Made by a program: the position numbers and the translations under genes. Of a stretch of 64,000 nt of DNA, positions 34,930-46,582 are shown in pieces. The stretch comes from Monarcha castaneiventris obscurior (Eukaryota > Chordata > Aves > Passeriformes > Monarchidae). Position 1 is the stretch's first letter; each line of letters starts with the position of its first letter. The stretch lies in NCBI GenBank assembly GCA_026261815.1, contig JAMPIT010000258.1, positions 8,237,501 to 8,301,500 of the forward strand, given 5' to 3'. The notes below the pieces were generated by a model, which saw nothing but the letters and a program-made list of their open reading frames with translations, was not told the origin of the DNA and did not search any database.

Positions 34930-35720
34930 AAAACACCATGTCAGACAGCCATGTTCATTTCTGTGATTCCAGGGAAGCGGAGGTGCTCCACTGCAAAGAA
35001 TTTGGCTTCTTACCTACATAAAATAAACAGTTGCAACGCCTGTAGATCTCAAAAATAGTAGCAGGGGTTCTTTTTTTAATAATCTTCAGTCTACTGTTTC
35101 AATAGCTAGACTACACATTGAATCTCCCAGCACATATAATACAGCTGCTTTATGTTGGCCTTCTAGCTGTTCATTATTTTTGCTTTTATAATAAGAAATG
35201 TATGGAAACAAATGACCCTTTCAAAGTGCCGATCTGTTTAAAGAAATAGCAAACAATCCCAAAGCCACAGAGATTCTTCTACTGGCACAAGAATGGTGGC
35301 CCGTCATCATTTCAGGCCCCAAATGAGATAACACTTTGAAACAACATTCATTAATGTTTGAAATCCCAATACAGAGCAATTTAATTCAAATGGCTTTGTT
35401 CTTTAGAAGAAACCCAAAGGGGAAGGCGGGAAGGCTAAAAAGATAGCTTAAGTCATATAAACTTTCACCAAAGAACAAATCAAAACATCTGAGGCTCATT
35501 CAATAGGGCTGACTGGCCTCAGAGAGAAGACGACAAACAAAGAGGCATTGTATTGTTCCGTGGAGTGAGGTTTTTCCAGGAACATCCCGTTAGATGCTTT
35601 CCGAGTGAACACCATGCAGCTGAGAGTAGGTGGATTTTAAACAGCACAAGATCAATAAAAATCCAGCTTTCCCTTTCACAGGAAGCCGACTGTTAAAACA
35701 GTAATGTACTTGTCCATAGC
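34930..35720. promoter_or_regulatory. CNE-like block rich in SOX/TCF-type motifs
   Basis: A long repeat-free AT-rich block. HMG-box type motifs cluster here: CTTTGTTC at 35394-35401, CTTTCAAAG near 35218, ACTTTGAAAC near 35333, CACCAAAGAAC near 35467, AACAAAGAGG near 35536 and ATTGTATTGTTCCG near 35547. TAAT cores and isolated CpGs are also present. Such clusters are usual in enhancers of neural or neural-crest genes; the tissue is not inferable here and function is inferred. Confidence 0.4.
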
Positions 35721-36381
35721 ATGTAAAACAGAAAGGCCACACAGAGGTTGGGCGTTGGGTTACTGCTCAGTGTGTCTCAGTAACATGGTCCAGACATTCT
35801 GAACATCTTCCTTACCCCACCCTGGGACCTTCACGTGCCAAATAGTCCAAGCCTTTTAAGCAAATTAACAGGAATAATCTCTGATAAAAGGCAGAAACCA
35901 GCCACGTTTTCTAAAAGAACAAGCAATCCCATTTCCTCCATTAACCTTGTAGAGAACTTCTTAATACCACATTTTGTCACCCTATCCTTCATTCCCAAGG
36001 CTCAGATACATGGGAAACAAAGGGAATCAGTAATAAGGAGCATCACTGATGGTGCTCTGACTCATGACAAAAGAAAGAGGTGGGGAGGGTATCAGCATGA
36101 AACCAATCAGATTCTGCTGGGCTTAGATGTCTTTATTTATTATGATATTATAGACTTATTACAGACTGCTTTATTTTTTCATGTGATTTGTTCTTCAAAG
36201 TTATGAGTGGAAAGAGACCTGAATAAAAGCCCCTGATTCACATGACCTTTACATGCATTCACATTCAGACCAACAACATGACAAGCACAATCCAAGGTCT
36301 TGAATGGCTGCTGCATGAGGCATGATTAAATAGAGAAGGACTTCTCAAATTAGAAGATATGACTAAGATGAGATGTGACAG
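35721..36381. other. Unique sequence, nothing recognised
   Basis: A 123-codon plus-strand frame at 35835-36206 in AT-rich DNA carries no domain I know and lacks good flanking splice sites. Confidence 0.45.
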
Positions 36382-36451
36382 AGATCAGTGGGATCCTGGC
36401 CACAAAGAGTAGGGATAGATCAGTGGGATCCTGGCCACAAAGAGTAGGGAT
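36382..36451. repeat. Perfect 35-bp tandem duplication
   Basis: Two identical 35-bp copies lie head to tail at 36382-36416 and 36417-36451, beginning AGATCAGTGGGATCCTGGCC. No mismatch is seen, so the duplication is recent or an allele. Assembly error is a possible alternative. Confidence 0.95.
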
Positions 36452-39400
36452 GAGTTATTTACTCTCCTTTCCAACACATCCTGGGAAATGGTGGAGAAAA
36501 CAACAAAGAGCAGACTGAGAAGAAATGAAAGCAAACAACTCTTCCCACAGCATTTAGTGAAGCTAAAGAACTCCTTGCATGGGATGCTGCAAAATGTATG
36601 TGGGTTAAAAAAATGACCAGCCGAATTCCTCAGAGAAAAAATCCTACTCCCTTAAATACAAAACAACCCCTTTCTCTGATGTGTGTTTGAGCCTTAAAAT
36701 GCTGAAGGTCAAAAGAGTGATACTGGAAAAATGTCACCAGGTGCTTGCCCTGTTGCTGTAGTTTTTCTTTGGGGTGCCCTGTTGACCACCACCAGTGGCA
36801 GAGTTACCATGTTAGAGAAGCACAACCAACCTGACATTACGTGAACCACCACAGCAACAACCCGTGTGTGTTCCCAGCCTGCAGCAAACATGGAGGTAAT
36901 TTGGATTAATTTAACCCACCCAGAAGGAGGTTTAAGCTAGGCTGAATCATCTCATGTTTGCCAGTGGCCAAAATACATATGCACAAAATTATCTCACAGG
37001 TAGTCACCAGGAGCCAAGGTTCTGCCAAGCCCTGTGGCAGGGACCACTGGCTGTGTGTTACAGGGTTCACCTCAGCCCCACAGGACAAGACTTTTCTGTC
37101 TGAGATTCCCACAGATCCCACCCAATTGACAATGTTTCAGTCATAATCTGATCTTTGGGGTGCACCTTCCAGCCAAGAGATCACGCGAATATCCCAACCA
37201 ATGCTGAGAAGGTTCTGACTGGTTCATGTCTTGTCTACACTGCTGGTTTGGGAAGCAAAAACTCTCCCATGGAGGTAAAAGCAGAAATCAAGTGAAGCAA
37301 TTCAGTTTTGCCTTGTTGGCAGGGCAAACCAATCAGCTCTCAGGGTAATTTCCAGTTTCATGTTTACAGATCCCAACTCAGGCACCAAGTTTAGCGAGCC
37401 CAATCTCTGGTTTCAAGATGAATGCTCAGCATTGCTGCAGCTTCTCGAAGGCAAATTGCTAGCCTAGCCTTCCAGGTTTGCCACATGAGTAAATGCTCTT
37501 GCTTTTGAGGGATTAATCAGAACTTTAGGGCAGCTTTCTTTTTTACTCTGGTAACACTGAGGCAAGGAATCCATGCTGACGTCGATAGTCTCCCACAGGA
37601 ATGCTGCTGTGGGAGCATCTGCAAGTGATTAATAACTAGAAAAGAGCAAGACAAAAAGGTTCCAGTTGGTGACGAGGCTCCAATGGATGCTTCTGGGGTG
37701 TCAAGAAGATATTCATGCTTGCCTTTCCAGTACACGGACATGAAGAACTGCCTCCAAGCATGAGTGGGAAAGATCAGCCACCCTGGGGAATGGAGATGAA
37801 GTGACTGATCCTTCTGTATCAACAGCCAGGTCTGCAAGACCTTGTCTGTGAGTTGCATGGATATTCTTAATGGTAAGGGGAACCAGATGCTCATTAGTCA
37901 AAGATGTGGCTAATGTTCAACCAACAGCATGCTTGGTCTAGGTTTTAACCTTAGGGTCTGAGTGCCTGCAGAATGGCAGTGGGACCCTCTAGCAGGGCTG
38001 TGTGGGAGTCAGGGATTTCAGCACAGATGGATTTGTGCAAACTTCTGGTCAGATTACTTGACTCCTGGGTTCTGCAATTCAGGTTGGATCTGCACCTGGG
38101 GGCAACAGAGCAGTTCATCTGGCGAACATGGAATCAGGCTGACTTCCACCAGAGGAGGTGGTGAGGGGTTGAAATAAAGCCGGCATTTAAAGCAATCAAA
38201 AACTTGAGTTTCTCATGGAGATGGATCCTCCAAGGCCTTTGCGGAGGGAATTCCCATTGACTTCAACACACAAGGACAGCTTAGAGGAGCAGACCCCTGA
38301 ACCTGGGTCAAAGTAATGAATGAAACCAAGTTCTGCTGCAAACGACATAAATCAGCCACATTCATTCCAAACCAGGCCCTGCAGCATGACCCTTAACCAA
38401 CCTTTCAGTGAACCTGAGATATGGTTTTCAAATTTGTAATGAAACCTGAAACTAAGTGATTTTCACCTGGTTCTGGCTTTCACAGAAAACATTTCACAGC
38501 AAGCTTTATTCCCTAGGTGTGATCCCCTAATTTCTTTGTTAAATCCAGCCGGTTCTTTGAACTGACAGAACCAAAAAGCAACCTTGTGACAATTATCTGA
38601 AATGCATTAAAATTTGTATAAGTATACGAGCTCCAAGTGGATGTCTTCCATGGAGTTCCCCAAGGAATTTTCAAGACATGTCATTTCAAAACCATGTGCC
38701 TTAAAAAAAAAAAAATTGAAAGGATAACACTTATTCTAGACTTGCATGTAAAAGTTTCTGCAACCAACAGCACCTCTAAGTTATATCCTTGAGCAGGGCA
38801 CAGTAAGGGAAGAAAAAAGTAGTACAGCCATCAATCATCTTGAAAGCTAATCCCACCAGGACAGTGATTGTCTGCAGAAGGCCTTCTGTATGAAACCCCA
38901 AAATCTGGACTAGTGCCATTAATGTGGGAAGCTCTGTTTCAGGTTGTCTGTTAGCAAAGATTCCCTAAGTGTCCTTCCTGAAGAAAGACTGACAGGTCCT
39001 GTCCAGTTGAAGCCCATTAACTGGGTCTTTCTTCTTTTCTGAAGAGAAAACAAAATGGATCTGCATGACTTAATTTGCCATTCCCCCACAAGTGTGTCAT
39101 TAAACACCTAAAAGAGTCAGGGGACAGAGCACTGAACCAATAAAAACTCAACTGCAGGAGCAATATCGTGGTTGAAAATGGAGGCAATAAAACCCAGCAA
39201 AATTTATCCATCCTAAGAATGGTGCAACCAACCACCAGGCCCCACATTCAAAGCCCCCACAAGATTTCTAGTTCAGATGCGGCACACAGTGTCCCAGAGC
39301 ATCACTGAGTATTTAAACCAGGTCCTCAGGGGTTAATTCCTAACTACACAAAATATGCAGGTGCCCCATCATCCCTGCAGACATGGAGCAAGAGGGACTG

Positions 39401-39829
39401 TGGGGTAGTGGGGAACCGGTTGGACAAAGTCATTGCATTGCTGCTCTTACCCTCCACTTAACAGATCAAGCCTTGATGGTAGAGCACAAGTGCGAAGGAG
39501 GGGACTCAGAAATGTGTAACTAAATGCCCTTTTATAGCTCTGTTCACCTCAAAAACATCACTGGGCAGAATCCCCTCTTTTATTGGAAACGAAACGTGAT
39601 GCTGGAGCCATATGAGGACAGAGTTACCAGCAAGGGAGCTCATCCTTTGGGGCTCAGCTGCATCGACAGCCACCGAAGAGGAAAGATGCTCCAGCATTCC
39701 CAGGGCTTTGCATCCTGCTTGCTCTGCAAAGATTTGCTCAATAGACACGATCCGATCAAGCACTCTTTGATCAGTGAGTGTTTTCCTTCATGCTGGATTT
39801 CTAGACAGGTAGCATTGCCTCACGTTTGA
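36452..39829. other. Non-coding stretch, no clear element
   Basis: Unique sequence of intermediate composition. An A-tract lies at 38702-38714. The 125-codon minus-strand frame at 37517-37894 and the 101-codon plus-strand frame at 39524-39829 have no recognised domains. GTGGATGTCTTCCATGGAG near 38637 faintly resembles CR1 but is not extendable. Confidence 0.45.
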
Positions 39830-40330
39830 TAATACCCTTGTTATAAAGGACACAAACCCATGATTTACTCTGCAAAAAGCATAACGCTCACTGAAAATAG
39901 CCTAGGAAGGATATAGCGTCATACCTAACACTACATTAAGTGCAAACTGAGAACCTGATATATTTTAGGAAAATTCAGCACACTCTAGACTAATAAACAT
40001 TTTACAATATTATTGCACATGTTCATTTCACTTTGTACAAATAATCGTTCCCTTCACATCTAATAAGTCTGCTTGACACATTTGTGGCCTTATAAAAACA
40101 CCTTCAAGGGTCTTGTTTTGAGGCATCAATCATTTATTTATACAAAGCTCAAAGACAATGACTAATAATTCTGATGGTATAAAAGCCTTCAGCTGTGATC
40201 TTTCTCTTGCTGTTTGTTATCTCGGAACTCTAAAATTATTTAAAGGAGATTTTATTTTAATAAATTTTAAAAAAAAGCTTGCTTTTTTCCTCTGGCAGCA
40301 ACATCAAATCAATCAAGGTGAAGGAAAAGA
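39830..40330. promoter_or_regulatory. CNE-like AT-rich block
   Basis: AT-rich unique DNA with CpGs in CATAACGCTC near 39880, TATAGCGTC near 39915 and AATAATCGTTCCC near 40040. Multiple ATTTA/TAATA cores and TTATAAAAACACC near 40091 are present, and a T-rich then A-rich patch at 40240-40276 ends it. Enhancer-like by composition only. Confidence 0.3.
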
Positions 40331-42379
40331 CCAGAGCTATTTGCCTTTTAGTGTGTTTCCAGAGCTGGAAATAGAGTGCAGTTTGGAGCCCTTATTTGCA
40401 GTTTTTGCTGTCTACACAATCACCAGAGGTGCCAGAGCCTGGGAAAATGTGGACTGAAAATCATGCTTCCAACTATCACCTGTGGGGATATTTGGAGTTG
40501 ACTTTACCCACTGTCCTGATACACAGCTTAGACTGACCTCACTAGAAACAAAAAATAATCGATTCCAATGGAACTAGAAGAGTGTCAAAATCCTAAGTGC
40601 AAAAGGGCTCATAAATCTGGGTACCCCAAAGCTGGTGCACATTTCTGAGCTCACTCCTTGCTGCAATTTCACCTGCTTTTTCTTTCATCTCCAAGCAAAC
40701 TCCACCTGCCCATCCCTGCTGGGCCAGACCCTCGAGGAGCAAAAACAAGACCACCAGGGCATAGACCCATGAAATCACACTGATTTAGGGTAACAGAGAA
40801 GCTTATCTGCAGTGGCAGTTGTTCCATGGTATGTTATGACACAACAGTCCTGCACTGACAGAAGGGAACTGTCACTGACTTTTTTTGTAGCAAGCCACTA
40901 AAATTTCCATTAAACTCATGATAGCTGATCTATGCTCCAAAGTTAACCAAAAGCAGAACCTCCATTCCAGTTATGACCTCAGATACATGTAAATTCAAAT
41001 GAGGTGCCAAGGAAATATGATAGAAATAGGAGAATTATAAGCACTTACGTAACAATACAAGCATTCTGAAACTTGGTTTACAATTAAAATGGATGTATAA
41101 TTGACTGTATTTTACTAGGCCCAGATTACGTTCAAAGCACACTAAAGCAGATTTGCAGATTTATGGAAACACATGTTAACTGATTGTACAAGAACAGGTT
41201 TTCCCCCAAAGCCAACTCTCCCTCATGCTTTGTTATCATTGCTTTTAACGTCACACGATGCCTGACAGCACAATATAAAAATTAAATGCTAGAAAATAAA
41301 ACAGCTGCTGATTTTAGGAGAACTCTGAAAAAAATTCATGGCCTCTGTTTAAGACACAGCAGTGGGGTCACACTGCTGTTAACCCAGCTTTCACTTTCTC
41401 CCAGGCACAGACAATCTACTCAACTGCTCCAGGTACACCTCCAAGGGGTAGGCAGCAAATCCCCCAAAACAAAGTCATTTGTTAGGAAGAAACTTCCCCT
41501 TATAAAGATATCCCTGAGGATACCCCTGTATGGCCTTGGTCCTGTTCCCATCTTGGAGAAAGTTGCCATTAGGGAGGTTGGTCCACACTGGTACCAGCTG
41601 GGACGGCTCTGGAAGTGCAACAGATCCTCTCCAAGTGGTGCTGGACTGAAGATCTGATCCTTCAAAACATCTGGCCTCATTGTGCACTTGAAAAGATTTA
41701 AAAGGCCATTTTAGCAGGTTATGATGGATCTGCCATTCTTAAGGATCTGCTCTCACCATGTTTACTCAGCCTTCTTTTTTTATGCTTGTACCCACTTTCA
41801 TTTCTATTGGAAACTTACCAGAAAATGTACAAAACCTGTAAATCATACTAAAGCCCATTAAAACTGAGATTAATTTAGTCTTAAAGGTTAGCTCCATTTT
41901 CTAACCACTATTTCTGTCTGCAATCTGTCTTCATCAGACACTAATTAATAAGCAGACACAGCTTTGGAAACCTGCCTTTAATCTTAGGAAAGTGTAAATG
42001 CTCATGGTTACTAATGCAAAATCTCAGTACACAATTCATCAGGAGATTGGAACATATAATTTTCCTTTATAACAGCTTACTGATTTAGAGGACTAAAAGC
42101 ACAGGTGAAGCTGAAAAGAAATATTACTTTAGAAGTTTAAAGTATTTTGCTTTATTTTTTTCTCTCTGCAGTGCCAATGCAGTTGTATTTTCCTAAGGTA
42201 TTTTCATTTTTTCTCAGGCAACAGGATTAGATCCTCCTGTGTTTTACACCAAGAACCTTTGCTTGAAGTCAGGGTTTGTTACTCCTGATTTACAGTGGTG
42301 CAAGTCGTTTGGGGATTAACCCCATCCAGAACTGTGTGCAGAAAGGGGGGGTCTTGTGACAACCAGGAGGTAAAATATT
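40331..42379. other. Non-coding stretch, no clear element
   Basis: Mostly AT-rich unique DNA. A G run of 7 lies at 42344-42350. The 123-codon frame at 41286-41657 lacks domains. Positions 41040-41290 are AT-rich with a few CpGs and could extend the regulatory clusters, but no motif group stands out. Confidence 0.45.
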
Positions 42380-42680
42380 GCTCTCCAAATTATATTTTTA
42401 ATGATCACTTCCTTTCATAATGATGCAAGGTTATATATTGACTGTGAAGAGCTATTTATGTGCCATGACTAAGATACGTTTTCATCAAACATTTATTTCT
42501 CATGCCTAGAACTAATTTGTATTTGATTAAAGGTTTTCTACGCGTTTACAGGAAAAGATTATTCACATTGGATTGCTTTTCTCAACAAAACAAAAAAGTT
42601 CGCAAGTACTGCCAAAAGAGCGGTTTCAAATACATCTCTTTTTACTCTGTGCATCACAGTAGGGATTTCTTAATCAATAC
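42380..42680. promoter_or_regulatory. CNE-like AT-rich block with CpGs
   Basis: AT-rich DNA with TTTTTAATGATCAC near 42397, TATTTGATTAAAGG near 42519, and retained CpGs in CTACGCGTTTAC near 42539, GTTCGCAAG near 42598 and GAGCGGTTTC near 42618. A small 82-codon frame (42502-42750) overlaps. It is a regulatory candidate on composition. Confidence 0.3.
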
Positions 42681-43879
42681 CATGCTGGGTAGCACAGATA
42701 CCCTGGCAGCTGGGCTAGACCACAGCAGCACCACAGCAGCAAATGACTGATGGTGATCACTCTTTGGAATTGCATCCTTTAGCTGGACCTGAAATTGCCA
42801 TCTGTAGGGGCACACTGAGATACACAGATGCACAGAGTACAAATGAGAAGATATTTTAGAGCACGTTTCACTATCAAAAGGTAGGGTGGGGGTAAGACTC
42901 TTACTTAATTCTTGAAGAATTCCAGTGATGACCACTCCACCTCCTCCCCAGCTATTCTGACAGGTCCTAGTTGTACTCTGCTTTCAGCCTCTTTCCACAG
43001 TTTTTTGGGCAAACTAGCTGTGCTGCTTTTCCAAACCATATCTGATAGGCTGTAACATTTTCTTTCTCCCTTCCAAATGACAAAACTTGGAGCTAAAAAG
43101 TGGCTTGTTCAAATCATATCTGCCTGCCCAAGCTGAGCAGAAAGCATCAGTGCTCTCTTTTGCACAGAGCAGATTGCCAAATATCTCTGCAGTCAGTCTT
43201 CAGGGAGTTTGGGTGAACCCAAACCATTCACACACACTCTGCCTTTAGTACCTGACCAAGCACTTGGGCTGAGATCCATCTGCTTTCCATCACTTTCCCC
43301 AAGAAATTGGGAAAAGTGGGATTCATCTCCAGTGACTCCAGAGGTGTCTAATCCAAACTAGTCACTCAGGATCACACAACAGCCAGTGGGGAAAAATACG
43401 TTCCTCAGAGCAACTTAAGGACTGAGGATGAGAAGGATCACCCTGTGGAGCTGCAGTCTCTCCCCACTGACGACAGGGGAAATCTAAACCAACCTTGGCC
43501 AGATGCCTCCAACTGAGATGTCTCCAAACCTATGCAAGACCATTCCCACTGCAAACCCTTCTGTGCCTCAGTTCTTTAGACAAGATCTCCACAAAGACCA
43601 GAAAGGTTTAGAAAATCAACACATCCAAGGCCATGATATACCTGTAACCCAAAGGACATCACATAACAGTGGGTCCATGCCAAAAACCCAAGAAATGGGC
43701 AAGTCCCACCATTTTTCCACCTCTTGCTTTCCCATTGATTTTTTTTCTTCCTCTTTTCATTATCTCTATCATCACTCCTGCTCTCTGCTGAAGAAAAGCT
43801 GCAATATGTCGAGCACATGGGGGAAGGATTCTCTGCAGCAGCATTAAAAAAAAAAAAGAGGAAAAGCTCCTCTGAAAAA
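42681..43879. other. Non-coding stretch, nothing firm
   Basis: The 7-bp inverted repeat TTTGGGT-GA-ACCCAAA at 43208-43223 precedes CCATTC, recalling the CR1 end CCCAAACCATTC, but upstream sequence does not align. A 12-base A-rich tract lies near 43846-43857. No gene is recognised. Confidence 0.4.
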
Positions 43880-44330
43880 CGTTTTAGTTATTAAGACACT
43901 TGGATTTTTCAGTATAAATAAATTTATTCGTGAGAGCACTTAAGACAAGTTCTAAGGTTAACAAACACTGCACTATGCAACTCACAGCTGTGACAAATAT
44001 TTAAGAAATCCGATACAGCATGCCTAAAAATTATTCATTTGCAGGCCTCGTTGCTTTTGAAGATCAACTGTTTTATTTGTAATTTTTGACATTTTCCTTC
44101 TTTTCCTGTTTGGCCTGTGAATTTGAAAGGGTTGTAAACACGTACTCCAGCTCTCTGCCTGAGGCACTGGGCTGTTGTCAGCATGCCAAAAAGAAAAGGA
44201 AGCTGATAGGTCCTTTGGTACATACCGATATGAAGGGCTTGTAAAGATAGTATTTGTTTGGTTTTTTTGATCTGACTTTGAATCTGGCTGTAGTACCTAC
44301 CCTTCAGGGAAAAGCAACTTTTAAATAAAT
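43880..44330. promoter_or_regulatory. CNE-like AT-rich block
   Basis: Repeat-free DNA with GTTATTAAG near 43890, AAATTTATTCGTGAG near 43920, AAAATTATTCATTTGC near 44027, TTTATTTGTAATTTT near 44071 and the CpG-containing AAACACGTAC near 44137. The motif density and CpG retention resemble conserved enhancers; function is inferred. Confidence 0.32.
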
Positions 44331-44469
44331 GCTTCAAGATTGTGCAAACATTTCAGTAGTTTCAGAGTCCTGGTGTTCTGGGTCAGGGAAGGAAGAAAAT
44401 ACATGTCAGTCAATAGAGATGGAAACGATAAAAAATGGTTAGAGCCACAGCCATAATTTTTTTCCTGGG

Positions 44470-44545
44470 CTGGGTGACGGGTTCTTTCGACGGCCGCATC
44501 ACGTGCTGCTTCACTCATGTGCCTTTTGGCCGGCCTATAAAATGC
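44470..44545 (+). promoter_or_regulatory. Promoter-like CpG cluster with TATA box
   Basis: In AT-rich surroundings this patch packs six or so CpGs (GACGGG, TTCGACGGCCGC, CACGTG at 44500-44505, GGCCGG) and ends in CTATAAAA at 44535-44542. An E-box 30 bp upstream of a good TATA motif is compatible with a small promoter firing rightwards near 44565-44570. No downstream open frame or strong donor was identified, so an enhancer is equally possible. Confidence 0.3.
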
Positions 44546-44954
44546 ACTGTGGATTTTATGCATGTGCACACACATACACTTGGAAACAGATTAAAAATAC
44601 ACAGTTCTTTCAAACTCATCGCCCATCAATCCCACAATTTGCTAATGCTGCAGGATCAAGAAAAAAAAAATATAAGCTTGCTAGTTTTTCTGTTACTCCT
44701 CTGAGAGCTCTGAAATGGTTATTTCCTTCCATTCCTTTGTTTTAGCTAAATTTCTGCATTAAAAAAAAAAATCCTTTATTTTTTACCTAGCTCCTGAGGA
44801 TCCCAGCTCTCTGCACGAGTTGCTGTACAACACATAGGTCCCAACAACTCCCCAACAGGAGCTTAGAGCTGTGGGAGCTGATCCTGCTGGATCTGAGCAC
44901 AAGGCAGAGCCCACTTGCCTTGGAGAGCTCATAAGCTCAAGGGCCAAAGAGCAG
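44546..44954. other. Unique sequence with A-tracts
   Basis: A-runs at about 44661-44670 and 44760-44771. No feature is recognised. Confidence 0.45.
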
Positions 44955-45055
44955 GAGGAGAAGCAGAGACAGAACAAAGTGAAATGGCTCATTCAAGGCC
45001 ACAGAGCAAACCAGTGATAAATCTGGGAACAAGAGCCACATCTTCTGGATGTTTA
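44955..45055 (-). repeat. MIR-type SINE relic, antisense
   Basis: GTGAAATGGCTCATTCAAGG at 44979-44998 followed by CCACAGAGCAAACCAGTGAT and ATCTGGGAACAAGAGCC matches the antisense MIR order (AAGTGACTTGCCCAAGG, TCACACAGCAAGTCAGTGGC, AGCCAGGAACAGAACC). Divergence is high. Confidence 0.55.
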
Positions 45056-45553
45056 TTACAGCAGAACAAATCAGCCATTTCTCATTTGCCTCCTGTACTT
45101 TCCTGTTACTTCCTACCCATAACCCTTCTATCTTTCTGCAAATTGCAAGGTATTCTTACAGGGGGGTGTATTTTTCAAGACAAAATACCTGCTTCTTACC
45201 CCGTGGGTTGTTAGGGATGCTGGGAAAACAGAGCCTGTACTTGGACACAAAGCAAGGAATTAGAGCTACTACATGCACTGGGGGAAACACAGCTCCCAAG
45301 ACACTCTATACCAGGCATGAATTCCTTGACTGCAAAATTTAATTTTTTTTTCTTTGTGGATCTAAATTTTTGCTGCTGATTTTTAATACTGACAAATTGG
45401 AAGGGCTTCATCTTTTGGTTGGGTTTGATCTGTACTAGAAAACAGCCCTAGAGGTTGCACATCTGGGTTAAAAGCATAGGAAAATGAGTTTTGGTCAAAG
45501 TAGCAGGACAAGCTGGAAGCACATGGACTCGTGGTCAGCTCGTACCAAAAAGC
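45056..45553. other. Unique sequence, nothing recognised
   Basis: No repeat family, exon or motif cluster was identified here. Confidence 0.45.
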
Positions 45554-45589
45554 ACCAGGTGAAATCCACGAGACCAGGTGTGAAATCCA
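45554..45589 (+). promoter_or_regulatory. Imperfect direct repeat with T-box-like site
   Basis: ACCAGGTGAAATCCA (45554-45568) and ACCAGGTGTGAAATCCA (45573-45589) are direct repeats offset by 19 bp that differ by a TG insertion. The insertion creates AGGTGTGAAAT at 45576-45586, which fits the T-box half-site AGGTGTGAAA. Binding is inferred only from the motif. Confidence 0.4.
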
Positions 45590-46520
45590 TCACATTAACA
45601 ACATGCACTTTTCTCAAGGGAAACCAGCCCTGTGAGTCCTGAGAAATATCCCGTGACAGAAGCACATCACAGGGGCTTCTGCCCCCAAAAAGCTTGCATT
45701 GAGGAGAACCAGAATCTGCAGAAATACAGCATAGATTTGAGGTGGAACAAGAGGAAAAAGGAAGAGAAACAGGGGTGCACCAGTTAATGATTTTTCAAAA
45801 GCCAGAGGAGTCGCAGGGTCAGGGTTTTCCAGCCCCAAGACCGCAGATCTCCCCTCTCTCCCTTGGCAAAGGAAAACTGCCCTTTCCCCCCTTTTTGGCA
45901 GCTTCTGAGCATGAAACCACTGGAAGCCAGGGCGAGGAGAGAGAGCAAGGGGAGGAAGGAGGACAGCTGATACATCCAGCACATCTTTCCCTGGCTGGGA
46001 AGCACTGGCTGCTGCCAAGGGGCCAGCACAGGTCCAGGGACTCACCAGCCTGACAGCAAGCTCAGGGGCACTGCCACCTACCAGCACTAAAGCCCACAGC
46101 AGCCCAGGTCGTTACACTGCTGCCGGACCACCAGGCCAGCTGCAGGGTGTGTTTGAAGGGAATCTTTCCACGCAATAAAATCCTCAGGCCGTTATTCCTT
46201 GGATGCTTGGCAGAGCTCTGCTGTCACGTTTTCATGGCAATAGCAGCCTGCGGGAGGCAGGATCCCAAGTGGAGACAGTTATGAGGCTGTTATATATTTG
46301 TGGCACAAGTCGGGTGGGGTTTTGTTATCCAGCATCAAACAGGGCAGCGTGTCCTCTCCTCGGCCTGCAACTGCCCCACAGAAAGCACCTCTCTGCTCTC
46401 TCCCCGCCTTGCCCCTGCTGCTGCACATCCATCCCACCAGTGGCTGGGGTTTGGGGGAATTTGTCTCCAAATGGGAACCAGATTGGAAAACGGATTAGCA
46501 GGAATAAGATAAAGAATTAA
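45590..46520. other. GC-richer non-coding stretch
   Basis: A minus-strand frame of 157 codons (45614-46087) overlaps plus-strand frames and has no domain. Compositional openness is the likely explanation. Confidence 0.45.
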
Positions 46521-46582
46521 ACCCAATCAGCAGGCGACCGCGCTTTTAAAAGGCACAGATGCACGCGATTAGCTTGCCGCAT
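46521..46582 (+). promoter_or_regulatory. Promoter-like CCAAT / CpG / TTTTAAAA cluster
   Basis: CCAATCAG at 46523-46530 (NF-Y type) is followed by GCGACCGCGC, the 10-bp palindrome CTTTTAAAAG at 46543-46552 and CACGCGATT and GCCGC downstream. About six CpGs fall in 50 bp. The order CCAAT, then an A/T box 20 bp on, is reminiscent of a compact promoter, but the spacing is shorter than usual and no transcript is visible. Confidence 0.27.

Noticed and set aside
43195..43230. ACCCAAACCATTC as a CR1 terminus
   Set aside because: The upstream TTCCAACC and GATGATCTC parts are missing; a chance inverted repeat explains it as well.
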